Part shown: positions 8,534 to 16,826 of the stretch, in pieces | Position numbering within the stretch: the first letter of the stretch is position 1 | Layout: each line of letters starts with the position of its first letter | Source of the DNA: Candidatus Moraniibacteriota bacterium | Lineage (GTDB): Bacteria; Patescibacteriota; Minisyncoccia; Moranbacterales; GCA-2747515 | Length of the DNA: 33,293 bases | Reading direction: 5' to 3' | NCBI GenBank assembly: GCA_947311515.1 | Contig: CAMZLB010000062.1 | Coordinates: 1-33,293, forward strand | Notes under the pieces: generated by a model | The model's input: the letters and a program-made list of their open reading frames with translations, nothing else | Databases searched by the model: none | Told to the model about the DNA's origin: nothing | Translations under genes and position numbers: made by a program

Positions 8534-10648
8534 ATGAATATAAGGGAAATACAAAAGAGAGATGAAAGTGTTGTGCCTTTTGATAAGCAAAAAATCAAAC
8601 AGGCTATAGAAAAAGCTGTGGCAGTAGCTAATGATGATAGTGATATAGATGTTTCAGGGTTAGTTAAGGAAATTTTGGAGAGAATTGATAAAGAATCCAA
8701 AGAAAATATCCCTCAAGTAGAATTTGTACAAGATATTGTAGAGAATGTTTTAATAGAAGGGGGTTATTCAGAAATAGCAAAGTCTTATATACTTTATAGA
8801 CAAAAAAGAATTGAAGAAAGGTCGGATAAAAATGTAATGGTAACAGTTAGTGATACTATGGAAGAGTATCTTGATCAACTTGATTGGCGAGTAAATGAAA
8901 ATGCAAATCAAGGATATTCTGTGGGTGGAATGATTTTAAATACTTCCGGTAAGGTAACTGCAAACTATTGGCTTTCTCATGTATATCCAAAGGCAGTTGG
9001 GGAAGCTCATAGAAATGCTGATTATCATATTCATGATCTTAGTATGTTTACAGGATACTGTGCTGGTTGGAGTCTTCGAGCTTTATTAGAAGAAGGATTT
9101 AATGGAGTAGATAATAAAATTGAGTCAGGTCCACCTAAGCATCTAAGTAGTGCAGTGGCACAGATGGTCAATTTTTTAGGAACATTGCAAAATGAATGGG
9201 CTGGAGCACAAGCATTTTCTAGTTTTGATACTTATCTTGCACCGTATGTGCGAAAAAAGAAAGAGGAAATTATAAGAGATCTTAAAGAATATTTTGATAC
9301 TGATAATGAAGAAAGATTTGATGAATATGTAGATAAACAATTATATAAATATGTATTCCAAAACATGCAGTCATTTGTATTTAATTTAAACATCCCATCA
9401 AGATGGGGAACTCAGACTCCATTTACAAATATTACACTAGATTGGGAGTGTCCAAATGATATGAAAGACAAAAAGTTACTTTTAGGTGGAAAGCCTTTTA
9501 AATATACTTATGGTGAACTGCAAAAAGAGATGGATATCATAAATAAGGCTTTTATAGAGGTTATGGAGGCAGGAGATGTTAAAGGCAGAACATTTACATT
9601 TCCAATTCCAACGTATAATATTACAAAGGATTTTAAGTGGGATGATCCAAAAACAGAGGCTTTGTTTGAAATGACAGCAAAGTATGGAACTCCGTATTTT
9701 CAAAATTTTATAAATTCAGATTTAGATCCTGGAGATGTTCGTTCTATGTGCTGTAGGTTACAGCTTGACTTAAAGGAATTAAGAAAGCGAGGTGGGGGAT
9801 TATTTGGATCTGCTGAAATGACAGGTTCGATAGGTGTAGTGACTATAAATGCAGCAAGACTTGGGTATGTGTACGCAGGAGATAAAAAGGCTTTTTATAA
9901 ACAATTAGATTATTTGATGGAACTTGCGAAAACATCTTTAGAAATTAAGAGAAAAGTTGTTCAAAAATGGTTAGACAGGGGATTATTTCCATTTACAAAA
10001 AGATATTTAAATAATCTTAATAGTCATTTTTCTACAATTGGTATAAATGGTGTAAATGAATCCATTAGAAATTTTACAAAAGATGAGTATGGCATAACTT
10101 CTAAATCTGGGCAGGAATTTGGAATTGAAATGCTTGAGTATATGAGGGATAAGTTAGCAGAATTTCAGGAAGAAACTGGGAATTTGTATAACTTAGAAGC
10201 GACTCCAGGTGAGGGAACAACTTACAGATTTGCAAAAAAGGATAAGGAATTATATCCAGATATATTACAAGCAGGAACAGAAGAGGCTCCATTTTATACT
10301 AATTCATCCCAAATTCCAGTTGGGTATACAGATGATGTTTTTGAGGCATTGGAATTGCAAGATGAACTTCAAACTAAATATACAGGAGGTACAGTATTGC
10401 ATTGTTATATGAATGAAAGGATTAGTTCTGCAAGGGCTTGTGCAAATCTAGTAAAAAAAATATTAACCAATTTTCATCTTCCTTATATAACGATTACACC
10501 AACATTTTCGATCTGCCCCAAACATGGATATTTATCAGGTGAGCATGAATATTGTCCAAGGTGCGATGATGAGATAGGATTAAAAAATATTAAAGAAGAG
10601 GTTAGTGAATTGCGAAAAAAACATACAAGTAAGACCCCAGAGAAATAA
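8534..10648 (+). CDS. nrdD: Anaerobic ribonucleoside-triphosphate reductase, large part (ATP cone, catalytic barrel, Zn site), lacking the glycyl-radical motif
   Basis: ATP cone VPFDKQKIKQAIEKAV; NADYHIHDLSMFTGYCAGWSLRALL; Zn site CPKHGYLSGEHEYCPRCDDEIG; ends ...KKHTSKTPEK* with no RVxGY/F motif. Confidence 0.95.
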   Translation: MNIREIQKRDESVVPFDKQKIKQAIEKAVAVANDDSDIDVSGLVKEILERIDKESKENIPQVEFVQDIVENVLIEGGYSEIAKSYILYRQKRIEERSDKNVMVTVSDTMEEYLDQLDWRVNENANQGYSVGGMILNTSGKVTANYWLSHVYPKAVGEAHRNADYHIHDLSMFTGYCAGWSLRALLEEGFNGVDNKIESGPPKHLSSAVAQMVNFLGTLQNEWAGAQAFSSFDTYLAPYVRKKKEEIIRDLKEYFDTDNEERFDEYVDKQLYKYVFQNMQSFVFNLNIPSRWGTQTPFTNITLDWECPNDMKDKKLLLGGKPFKYTYGELQKEMDIINKAFIEVMEAGDVKGRTFTFPIPTYNITKDFKWDDPKTEALFEMTAKYGTPYFQNFINSDLDPGDVRSMCCRLQLDLKELRKRGGGLFGSAEMTGSIGVVTINAARLGYVYAGDKKAFYKQLDYLMELAKTSLEIKRKVVQKWLDRGLFPFTKRYLNNLNSHFSTIGINGVNESIRNFTKDEYGITSKSGQEFGIEMLEYMRDKLAEFQEETGNLYNLEATPGEGTTYRFAKKDKELYPDILQAGTEEAPFYTNSSQIPVGYTDDVFEALELQDELQTKYTGGTVLHCYMNERISSARACANLVKKILTNFHLPYITITPTFSICPKHGYLSGEHEYCPRCDDEIGLKNIKEEVSELRKKHTSKTPEK

Positions 10649-10683
10649 TATAAGTTTAAATAATTAATAAATAACAATAAAAT

Positions 10684-10848
10684 ATGGATAATTCAAAAAG
10701 AACAAAATGCGAGGTATGGACTAGAGTGATGGGATTTCATCGTCCAGTAGAATTTTTTAATCATGGTAAGAAGTCAGAACATTATTCTCGTAAGCATTTC
10801 ACACAATGTGTTGCATCAAATAGTTCATTTATAAATCAATATAAGTAA
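10684..10848 (+). CDS. Stand-alone NrdD glycyl-radical domain (54 aa)
   Basis: MDNSKRTKCEVWTRVMGFHRPVEFFNHGKKSEHYSRKHFTQCVASNSSFINQYK* matches the C-terminal glycyl-radical segment of class III RNR (RTxCEVxTRVMGYHRPV..FN.GKKSEHYSRK.F). Below the ORF-track length cutoff. Confidence 0.9.
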   Translation: MDNSKRTKCEVWTRVMGFHRPVEFFNHGKKSEHYSRKHFTQCVASNSSFINQYK

Positions 10849-10873
10849 GAAAATGCTGTAAGGCATTTTCTTA
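10846..10873. other. Hairpin overlapping the stop codon of the glycyl-radical ORF
   Basis: TAAGAAAATGC-tgtaag-GCATTTTCTTA, 11-bp perfect stem, no strong poly-U. Confidence 0.6.
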
Positions 10874-10898
10874 GATATATAACGTATAGTAAAATTAT

Positions 10899-11597
10899 AT
10901 GAAAAATAATATTTTTTTGATATTATCGGTATTTATTATTTCTTTTTTTTTCAATACTACAGTGTATGCACATCCAGATTCACAAATAGAACAAAAAGCT
11001 TTGGAAATATCAAATAATGAAGAAAAATCATTTATAGAGAATTCAATTGATTTTATTTGTTTGGGCATAATACATATTTTAAATGGTTTTGATCATATAT
11101 TGTTTGTTATTTCAATTGTTCTTATATTATTACCAATTAGAAAAATATTTTTAATGGTTAGTGCATTTACTTTAGCTCATTCATTTACATTCATATTAGC
11201 TGGTAGTAATATATTTATGATATCAGGAAAAATTGTAGAGCCAATAATTGCATTATCTATAATTTATATGAGTATTACAACAGTATTTTTGAAAAAAAAT
11301 CCCTTTTTTCAAAAAATACACAATAGATTGTGGATTGTATTTGTATTTGGATTATTTCATGGTCTTGGATTTGCTGGAGTATTTTCTGAAATTATGATTC
11401 CACAAGATAAGGTCTTATCATCCCTTTTATTTTTTAATGTGGGAGTTGAATTTGGACAAATTCTTATATTACTTCCAACAATATTAATTTTAACCTTAAT
11501 TAATAAAAATAAAAAAAACTATGAAACTTTTACAGAAATAATAGCTGGATTTATAATTGCAATTGCTATATTTTGGTTTTTACAGAGAATTTTTTAG
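10899..11597 (+). CDS. HupE/UreJ-family membrane protein (putative metal permease)
   Basis: Signal peptide then LGIIHILNGFDHILFVISIVLIL...FTLAHSFTFILA...FGLFHGLGFAG...FNVGVEFGQ. Confidence 0.85.
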   Translation: MKNNIFLILSVFIISFFFNTTVYAHPDSQIEQKALEISNNEEKSFIENSIDFICLGIIHILNGFDHILFVISIVLILLPIRKIFLMVSAFTLAHSFTFILAGSNIFMISGKIVEPIIALSIIYMSITTVFLKKNPFFQKIHNRLWIVFVFGLFHGLGFAGVFSEIMIPQDKVLSSLLFFNVGVEFGQILILLPTILILTLINKNKKNYETFTEIIAGFIIAIAIFWFLQRIF

Positions 11598-11627
11598 TAG
11601 TAATTTTTTTAAAATAAAACATAAACT

Positions 11628-12329
11628 ATGTTAATAAGCGGAATCCAAAAATTTACAATGCTGGATTTTCCAGAGCACACATCAGCTATAGTTTTTACAC
11701 CTGGATGTAATATGCGTTGCGGTTATTGTCACAATAAAGAATTTGTATTACCAGAGGAGTTAAAAAAAATATCCAAAAGCTTTATATCTGAAGATGCTGT
11801 GTTTAACTTTTTAAAAGAGAGAAAAGGACTTTTGGATGGTTTAGTTATTTCAGGAGGAGAGCCAACTATTCAAAAAGATTTAAAAAATTTTATTATAAAG
11901 GTGAGAGAAATAGGCTTCAAGATTAAACTTGATACAAATGGTGCAAATTTTGATGTTTTAAAAGATTTAATTGATAGTAATTTGTTGGATTATGTTGCTA
12001 TGGATGTAAAAACATCTTTTAGTGCATACAATGAACTAGTTGGAAATTATATAGATATTGAAAATATAAAATCTAGTATAGAGTTTTTAAAAAAAAATTA
12101 TGTTGAATATGAATTTAGAACAACATTCTTAAAAGAAATTCACACAGAAAATATTATAGAGGAAATGAAGGAAATATTGAATGGAGGTAAAAGATATTTT
12201 TTACAGTCTTTTAGACCGGCGAATGTTTTGGATAGTAAATTTGTAAAATTTAGTCCATTTACAAAAGAAGAATTGCAAAACTTAAGAGGGGAATTTAGCA
12301 AAAGTATCCAAAGTGTAAATGTTAGATGA
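11628..12329 (+). CDS. nrdG: Anaerobic RNR activating protein, radical SAM
   Basis: GIQKFTMLDFPEHTSAIVFTPGCNMRCGYCHNKEFVLPEE (CxxxCxxC); LVISGGEPTIQKDL; LDTNGANF. Confidence 0.9.
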   Translation: MLISGIQKFTMLDFPEHTSAIVFTPGCNMRCGYCHNKEFVLPEELKKISKSFISEDAVFNFLKERKGLLDGLVISGGEPTIQKDLKNFIIKVREIGFKIKLDTNGANFDVLKDLIDSNLLDYVAMDVKTSFSAYNELVGNYIDIENIKSSIEFLKKNYVEYEFRTTFLKEIHTENIIEEMKEILNGGKRYFLQSFRPANVLDSKFVKFSPFTKEELQNLRGEFSKSIQSVNVR

Positions 12330-12474
12330 TAAGTAAGATTTTCTCAATTTTGTCTTTGTTTTAAATATGTGTTTCATGTACAATATATATGTGAATTATA
12401 TATAAATATTAGCGTATATTCGCATTTACGATAATTTGCAGTTTTTATCCTAAATATGCTTTGCATAAAAACGA

Positions 12475-13081
12475 GTTAGCTGAAATATTTTTTTGGGCTA
12501 AACGAAAGAATTTTAAATGTGTTTAAATAATAACTAAATATGCAAGTAAATAAAAGTTCAAGACATTCAAAAATCACAGGTAATTTCTCCGAAAACTTAA
12601 TTTTATATTGGCTTTCTAAATATAATTTTGAATGTGCTAATGTTGATCATACTGGTATAGATATCATTGCAAAGAATCCACACACCAATGAACTAATGGG
12701 AATTTCTGTAAAAAGTAGAAGCAGAAAAGAAGGAACAGAAGGAACTTATTTGGGAATAAGTAATGATAATTTTAAAAAAGTTGAAAATGCATGTAAATCA
12801 TTTAATTGTGTTCCTTATTTTGCATTAGTTGTTGATGAAGCAGATAAAATTTATTGCTTTATTTTATCTATGGAAAAATTATTAAAAATGTCTCCAAAAG
12901 GAAAAAGGGTGTGTGCTTGGAAAATGGGAAAAAAACACATTCAAAATTATTATAAAGATTCTGAAATTAAGATTTTTGAGTTTAATTATAAAACACATTC
13001 TTGGTGGTAACGCCCAAAAAAATACTCAAGGGGACGTTGCACTTTCGCCTTCGGCTCACCCTCTTAATCGCGATGTTAGCT
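12475..13081 (+). mobile_element. Candidate gene cassette with attC-like 3' element
   Basis: 16-bp direct repeat GTTAGCTGAAATATTT at 12475 and 13075, exactly 600 bp apart, flanking ORF 12540-13010; attC-like 13008-13081 starts on the ORF stop codon (TAACGCCC...CTCAAGGGGACG...GCCTTCGGC...CTCTTAATCGCGATGTTAGCTG). No integrase gene in window. Confidence 0.4.
12540..13010 (+). CDS. PD-(D/E)XK nuclease-like protein
   Basis: GNFSENLILYWLSKYNFECANVDHTGIDIIAKNPHTNELMGISVKSRSR: E..., GID-x(n)-SVKS arrangement of the Mrr/Hjc-like nuclease core. Confidence 0.6.
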   Translation: MQVNKSSRHSKITGNFSENLILYWLSKYNFECANVDHTGIDIIAKNPHTNELMGISVKSRSRKEGTEGTYLGISNDNFKKVENACKSFNCVPYFALVVDEADKIYCFILSMEKLLKMSPKGKRVCAWKMGKKHIQNYYKDSEIKIFEFNYKTHSWW

Positions 13082-13223
13082 GAAATATTTCTTTTCTGGG
13101 TTAACGCCCAATTGTTTTAAAAAATTTTCAAATTTCTTTTTCATTAATTATAAAGGGGTACAAGGTGTTTTCTCCGCTCCGAAAATGATATATAATTTAG
13201 GGGAAATTTAATACAATACAATT

Positions 13224-13580
13224 ATGAACGAAAATAATGAATTACAGAATGGGACAACTATTGATCAGCAAATTCTTGTTGCTTTAAAAGAAAATCCTGG
13301 ACTTAAAGCAAGGGAAATAGCTACACATCTTGATGTTGACAAGAAATTTATCAATAGCGCGTTGTACGGAAGTATTAAAGATAGATGTGCTCAAGATGAA
13401 AAATATTACTGGTACTTAAACAAAGATGCTCCAACTTCAGATAAAAACAAAAAAGTCTCTATTTCACAAACAGCATTGTCAAATCTTAGTCGTTATTATT
13501 TAGCATGTCTTGGTCAAGATGACGAAGGTGGAATTAGTGTTTTCGCCGATAGTAAATATGGCTTAGATTATGTTGGTTAG
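13224..13580 (+). CDS. N-terminal part (winged-helix-like) of the SF1 helicase-nuclease, separated by a probable frameshift
   Basis: DQQILVALKENPGLKAREIATHLDVDKKFINSALYGSI is wHTH-like; ends ADSKYGLDYVG*; the adjacent frame continues WLDSLLNANNEHLFE into ORF 13586. Confidence 0.65.
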   Translation: MNENNELQNGTTIDQQILVALKENPGLKAREIATHLDVDKKFINSALYGSIKDRCAQDEKYYWYLNKDAPTSDKNKKVSISQTALSNLSRYYLACLGQDDEGGISVFADSKYGLDYVG

Positions 13581-13585
13581 ATTCT

Positions 13586-16570
13586 TTGTTAAATGCTAAT
13601 AATGAGCACTTATTTGAAACTGATAGTATTCAAAATTTGTTTGGAAAAATAAGAAAAGATCGTGGGAGAATGGAAATGTATTTTGGATATCCAACCACAT
13701 TAAAAAAAGTAAAATCAAAAAAGAGTAACTGGGAGGGATTTTTTGTAGAGCCAATACTTCTGTTTCCTGTAGAAATGGATAATAGAACACCAAAAATAAG
13801 TCCGGGTTTCCCAATTTTTAATCTCTCTGTTTTAAAACGTTTTACTAATGAAGAACATGAACAATTAATGGACGAGTTGGTACAACTTGAAGAAGAACTT
13901 AATCTAAATTCAGAAGATGAATTACCAGAATTGGACGATTTGGTACAAAAATTAAATAAGATACGTCCAGAATGGCCATGGAAAGAATCAATTATTCCAG
14001 ACGAATTACAAACTACACCAGAGTTACGCAATTTACAGGAAGAAGGTATTTATAATAGAGCTGTTCTTATTATTAGTGAGCGCTCTCCATTTACACAAGG
14101 ACTTGAAACAGAATTAAAGTCTTTATCAGAAATACAACCAGACACCTATGAAAATACCGCCCTCGGTCAATGGATAAGTGGTAATATTCACAAAAAAGAA
14201 AAAGAAGAAAGCGTACCCCTTTTAGAAGTCTTGCCACTAAATTCTGAGCAACGACAGGCAATTCAAAACTCTTTAGAAAATTCACTTACAATTATTACTG
14301 GACCACCTGGGACAGGCAAATCTCAAGTTGTAACAAATTTACTTATAAATGCTGCCTGGCAAGGAAAAAAAGTTTTATTTGCTAGCAAGAATAACAAAGC
14401 AGTAGATGTTGTCGAAATAAGAGTTAACAATTTGGGTAATCGTCCAATATTGCTTCGTATGGGTTCTGGACAATATCATGCGAAATTAGCAGAATATTTA
14501 ATGGGCTTACTCACTTCTACATCATCAGAGTATGATCAAGAAGAATTTGAAATTGATAAACAACGTTATGAAAAATTGGAAGATAAATTTACACAACTAG
14601 CAAAAGAAGAACTTAAGTTGATCCGCCTTCGTAATGAAACAGATGAATTAGATCAAGTAGTAGACAAAATTCGCAAAGATATTTCACCGAAAGTATTTGA
14701 TAAACTAAAAGATACTAGCTCAAAGAAATTTCAAGATACTGTTAATAATTTTAATAAAATATTAAAACGTGCAAATAAAGATGAGCAAGGTTTTTTTAGT
14801 AGTTTGTTGTGGAATTTTATTAAGCAAAAACGTTATGAAAAATTTCAAATGAAACTTAAAAATATTCAATCAATCGCCATAAATTTAGAAATTAATTTTC
14901 CTGCGAAAAATATAGGTGATGAGAATATTCAATATTGGTTAGATTTTTCTAAAACCCTCGATACATATTTGTATTTCATACAAACAATACAAGAATATAT
15001 TTCATCATTTAAATTACTGCAAGATGCAAAACCACTGGAACAGATTTCAAAAGAAAAAATGGTTTTGATGAAAAATATGGCAAGTAATGCTGAAAATTTA
15101 TGGAAAGGCTGGTTGCAGTTACAACCGGCTAGATTATCTGATGAAGACCGAAATTTATTGAGCAATTATAACGCTTTATTAAAAATGGTTATTGATGCTG
15201 GCAGTGATTTATATACAAAACTTGGTAAAAGAATTTATCGAGAATATTCAAATCTTTCAAAAAAAGTATCACATCTCTTGCCCGCTTGGGCTATCACTTC
15301 GTTGTCTGCACGTGGTAGAATTCCTTTTGATCCAGGATATTTTGATATTGTTATTTTTGATGAAGCAAGTCAGTGTGATATAGCGTCTGCACTTCCTCTT
15401 TTGTACAGAGCAAAACAAGCAGTAATTATTGGAGATCCGAAGCAATTAAGGCATATTAGCGGATTGCAGAAAGGACAAGATCAGAAACTCTTAGAAAAAT
15501 ATGACTTAATACCAAATTACGCAAAATGGGCGTATTCGTATAATTCACTATTTGATTTAGCTTCTGGACTTGTATCAAAAAATGACATTATAAATTTAAG
15601 AGATCATCATAGATCGCATTCGGATATTATTGAATTTTCAAATCAAGAATTTTATGAAGGTAGCTTGAGGGTAGCTACAAACTATGACAATCTAAATTTT
15701 ATTGATTCTAAAAAAAATGGAATACGCTGGATTAATGTTGTTGGAAAAGTTAAAAAACCAACTGCTGGTGGGGCTATAAATGAAATAGAGGCAAAGGCAG
15801 TAGTTGATGAAATTAGTAAACTTGTTAACGAAAGAAACTACAAAGGATCAATCGGTGTTGTAACCCCGTTTAGGGCACAAGCTAATTTTATTCGAAAAAT
15901 TATAACTGATAATAGTACATTACAAAGCAAATTGCTGAACCATGATTTTCTTGTGGATACTGTACATAAATTTCAAGGAGACGAAAGAGATGTGATGATT
16001 TTTTCTCCAGTGGTTTCTAAAAACATGCCAGCAGAAGCACTTGCTTTTATGAGGAATAATGGAAATCTCTTTAATGTCGCAATTACACGAGCACGAGCCA
16101 TGTTATTGGTTGTTGGTGATCAAGACTCTACTATTAAATGTAAAGTTTCATATTTAGAAAATTTTGCTAGATACACACAACAATTAGAAAATACCACTAA
16201 AGAAAAAATAGATTATTCTGTTCAAGATTTAGGTGAAGAATACCCGACAGTAATACACCCCGAGCGAGTTTCAGATTGGGAACATGTTTTTTATAAAGCC
16301 CTGTACAAGGCAGGAATTAAAGCTATTCCACAATACCAAGTTGAAAAATATACGCTTGATTTAGCACTATTTAAAGGAGAACGAAGACTTGATATAGAAG
16401 TTGACGGAGAACGATATCATAGAAATTGGACTGGAGAACTTTGTAGACGTGATCAAATTAGAAATCAAAGATTATTTGAACTTGGTTGGGATGTAAAAAG
16501 ATTTTGGGTTTATGAAATACGAGACGATATTGAAGGTTGTGTTGCAAAAATCAATCAATGGCTAAAATAA
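13586..16570 (+). CDS. SF1 (DNA2/NAM7/UPF1-like) helicase with C-terminal DUF559/Vsr-like nuclease domain
   Basis: Walker A GPPGTGKSQVV; FDEASQCDIASALPLLYRAKQAVIIGDPKQLRH; VDTVHKFQGDERDVMIFSPV; NVAITRARAMLLVVGD; C-terminal YTLDLALFKGERRLDIEVDGERYHRNWTGELCRRDQIRNQRLFELGWDVKRFW. Confidence 0.88.
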   Translation: MLNANNEHLFETDSIQNLFGKIRKDRGRMEMYFGYPTTLKKVKSKKSNWEGFFVEPILLFPVEMDNRTPKISPGFPIFNLSVLKRFTNEEHEQLMDELVQLEEELNLNSEDELPELDDLVQKLNKIRPEWPWKESIIPDELQTTPELRNLQEEGIYNRAVLIISERSPFTQGLETELKSLSEIQPDTYENTALGQWISGNIHKKEKEESVPLLEVLPLNSEQRQAIQNSLENSLTIITGPPGTGKSQVVTNLLINAAWQGKKVLFASKNNKAVDVVEIRVNNLGNRPILLRMGSGQYHAKLAEYLMGLLTSTSSEYDQEEFEIDKQRYEKLEDKFTQLAKEELKLIRLRNETDELDQVVDKIRKDISPKVFDKLKDTSSKKFQDTVNNFNKILKRANKDEQGFFSSLLWNFIKQKRYEKFQMKLKNIQSIAINLEINFPAKNIGDENIQYWLDFSKTLDTYLYFIQTIQEYISSFKLLQDAKPLEQISKEKMVLMKNMASNAENLWKGWLQLQPARLSDEDRNLLSNYNALLKMVIDAGSDLYTKLGKRIYREYSNLSKKVSHLLPAWAITSLSARGRIPFDPGYFDIVIFDEASQCDIASALPLLYRAKQAVIIGDPKQLRHISGLQKGQDQKLLEKYDLIPNYAKWAYSYNSLFDLASGLVSKNDIINLRDHHRSHSDIIEFSNQEFYEGSLRVATNYDNLNFIDSKKNGIRWINVVGKVKKPTAGGAINEIEAKAVVDEISKLVNERNYKGSIGVVTPFRAQANFIRKIITDNSTLQSKLLNHDFLVDTVHKFQGDERDVMIFSPVVSKNMPAEALAFMRNNGNLFNVAITRARAMLLVVGDQDSTIKCKVSYLENFARYTQQLENTTKEKIDYSVQDLGEEYPTVIHPERVSDWEHVFYKALYKAGIKAIPQYQVEKYTLDLALFKGERRLDIEVDGERYHRNWTGELCRRDQIRNQRLFELGWDVKRFWVYEIRDDIEGCVAKINQWLK

Positions 16571-16578
16571 TAAGAAGT

Positions 16579-16627
16579 TTGAGGGAGGGGGATTCACCCC
16601 TTTAATTTCCCTCTTTGCCTCCCTCAA
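16579..16627 (+). terminator. GC-rich hairpin after helicase gene (terminator or structured element)
   Basis: TTGAGGGAGG (16579-16588) pairs with CCTCCCTCAA (16618-16627); inner GGGG-ATTCA-CCCC; second TCCCTC at 16608-16613. Confidence 0.5.
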
Positions 16628-16826
16628 GCAGAAGAAGAAATTTGAAATTTTTTTAAAATAAGTTTTCTTGAATTACGATAAAATAATTAAGTTAGGGAAA
16701 TAAAAATTTCACATATCATTGACGTTGTGCGAGATAAATTGTTACCTTAGATTTTATTATAGAAACTTTTTTAGAAGGGAAGGCTAAGCGGATATTTTCT
16801 TTCGCTTTTCTACAAAAAATAAATAC

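Noticed and set aside
10209-10412. 67-aa ORF inside nrdD in another frame
   Set aside because: Nested in a strongly conserved gene; no independent support.
13630-14031. Antisense ORF of 133 aa within helicase gene
   Set aside because: Low-complexity Ser/Asn-rich shadow of a well-supported coding frame; no family resemblance.
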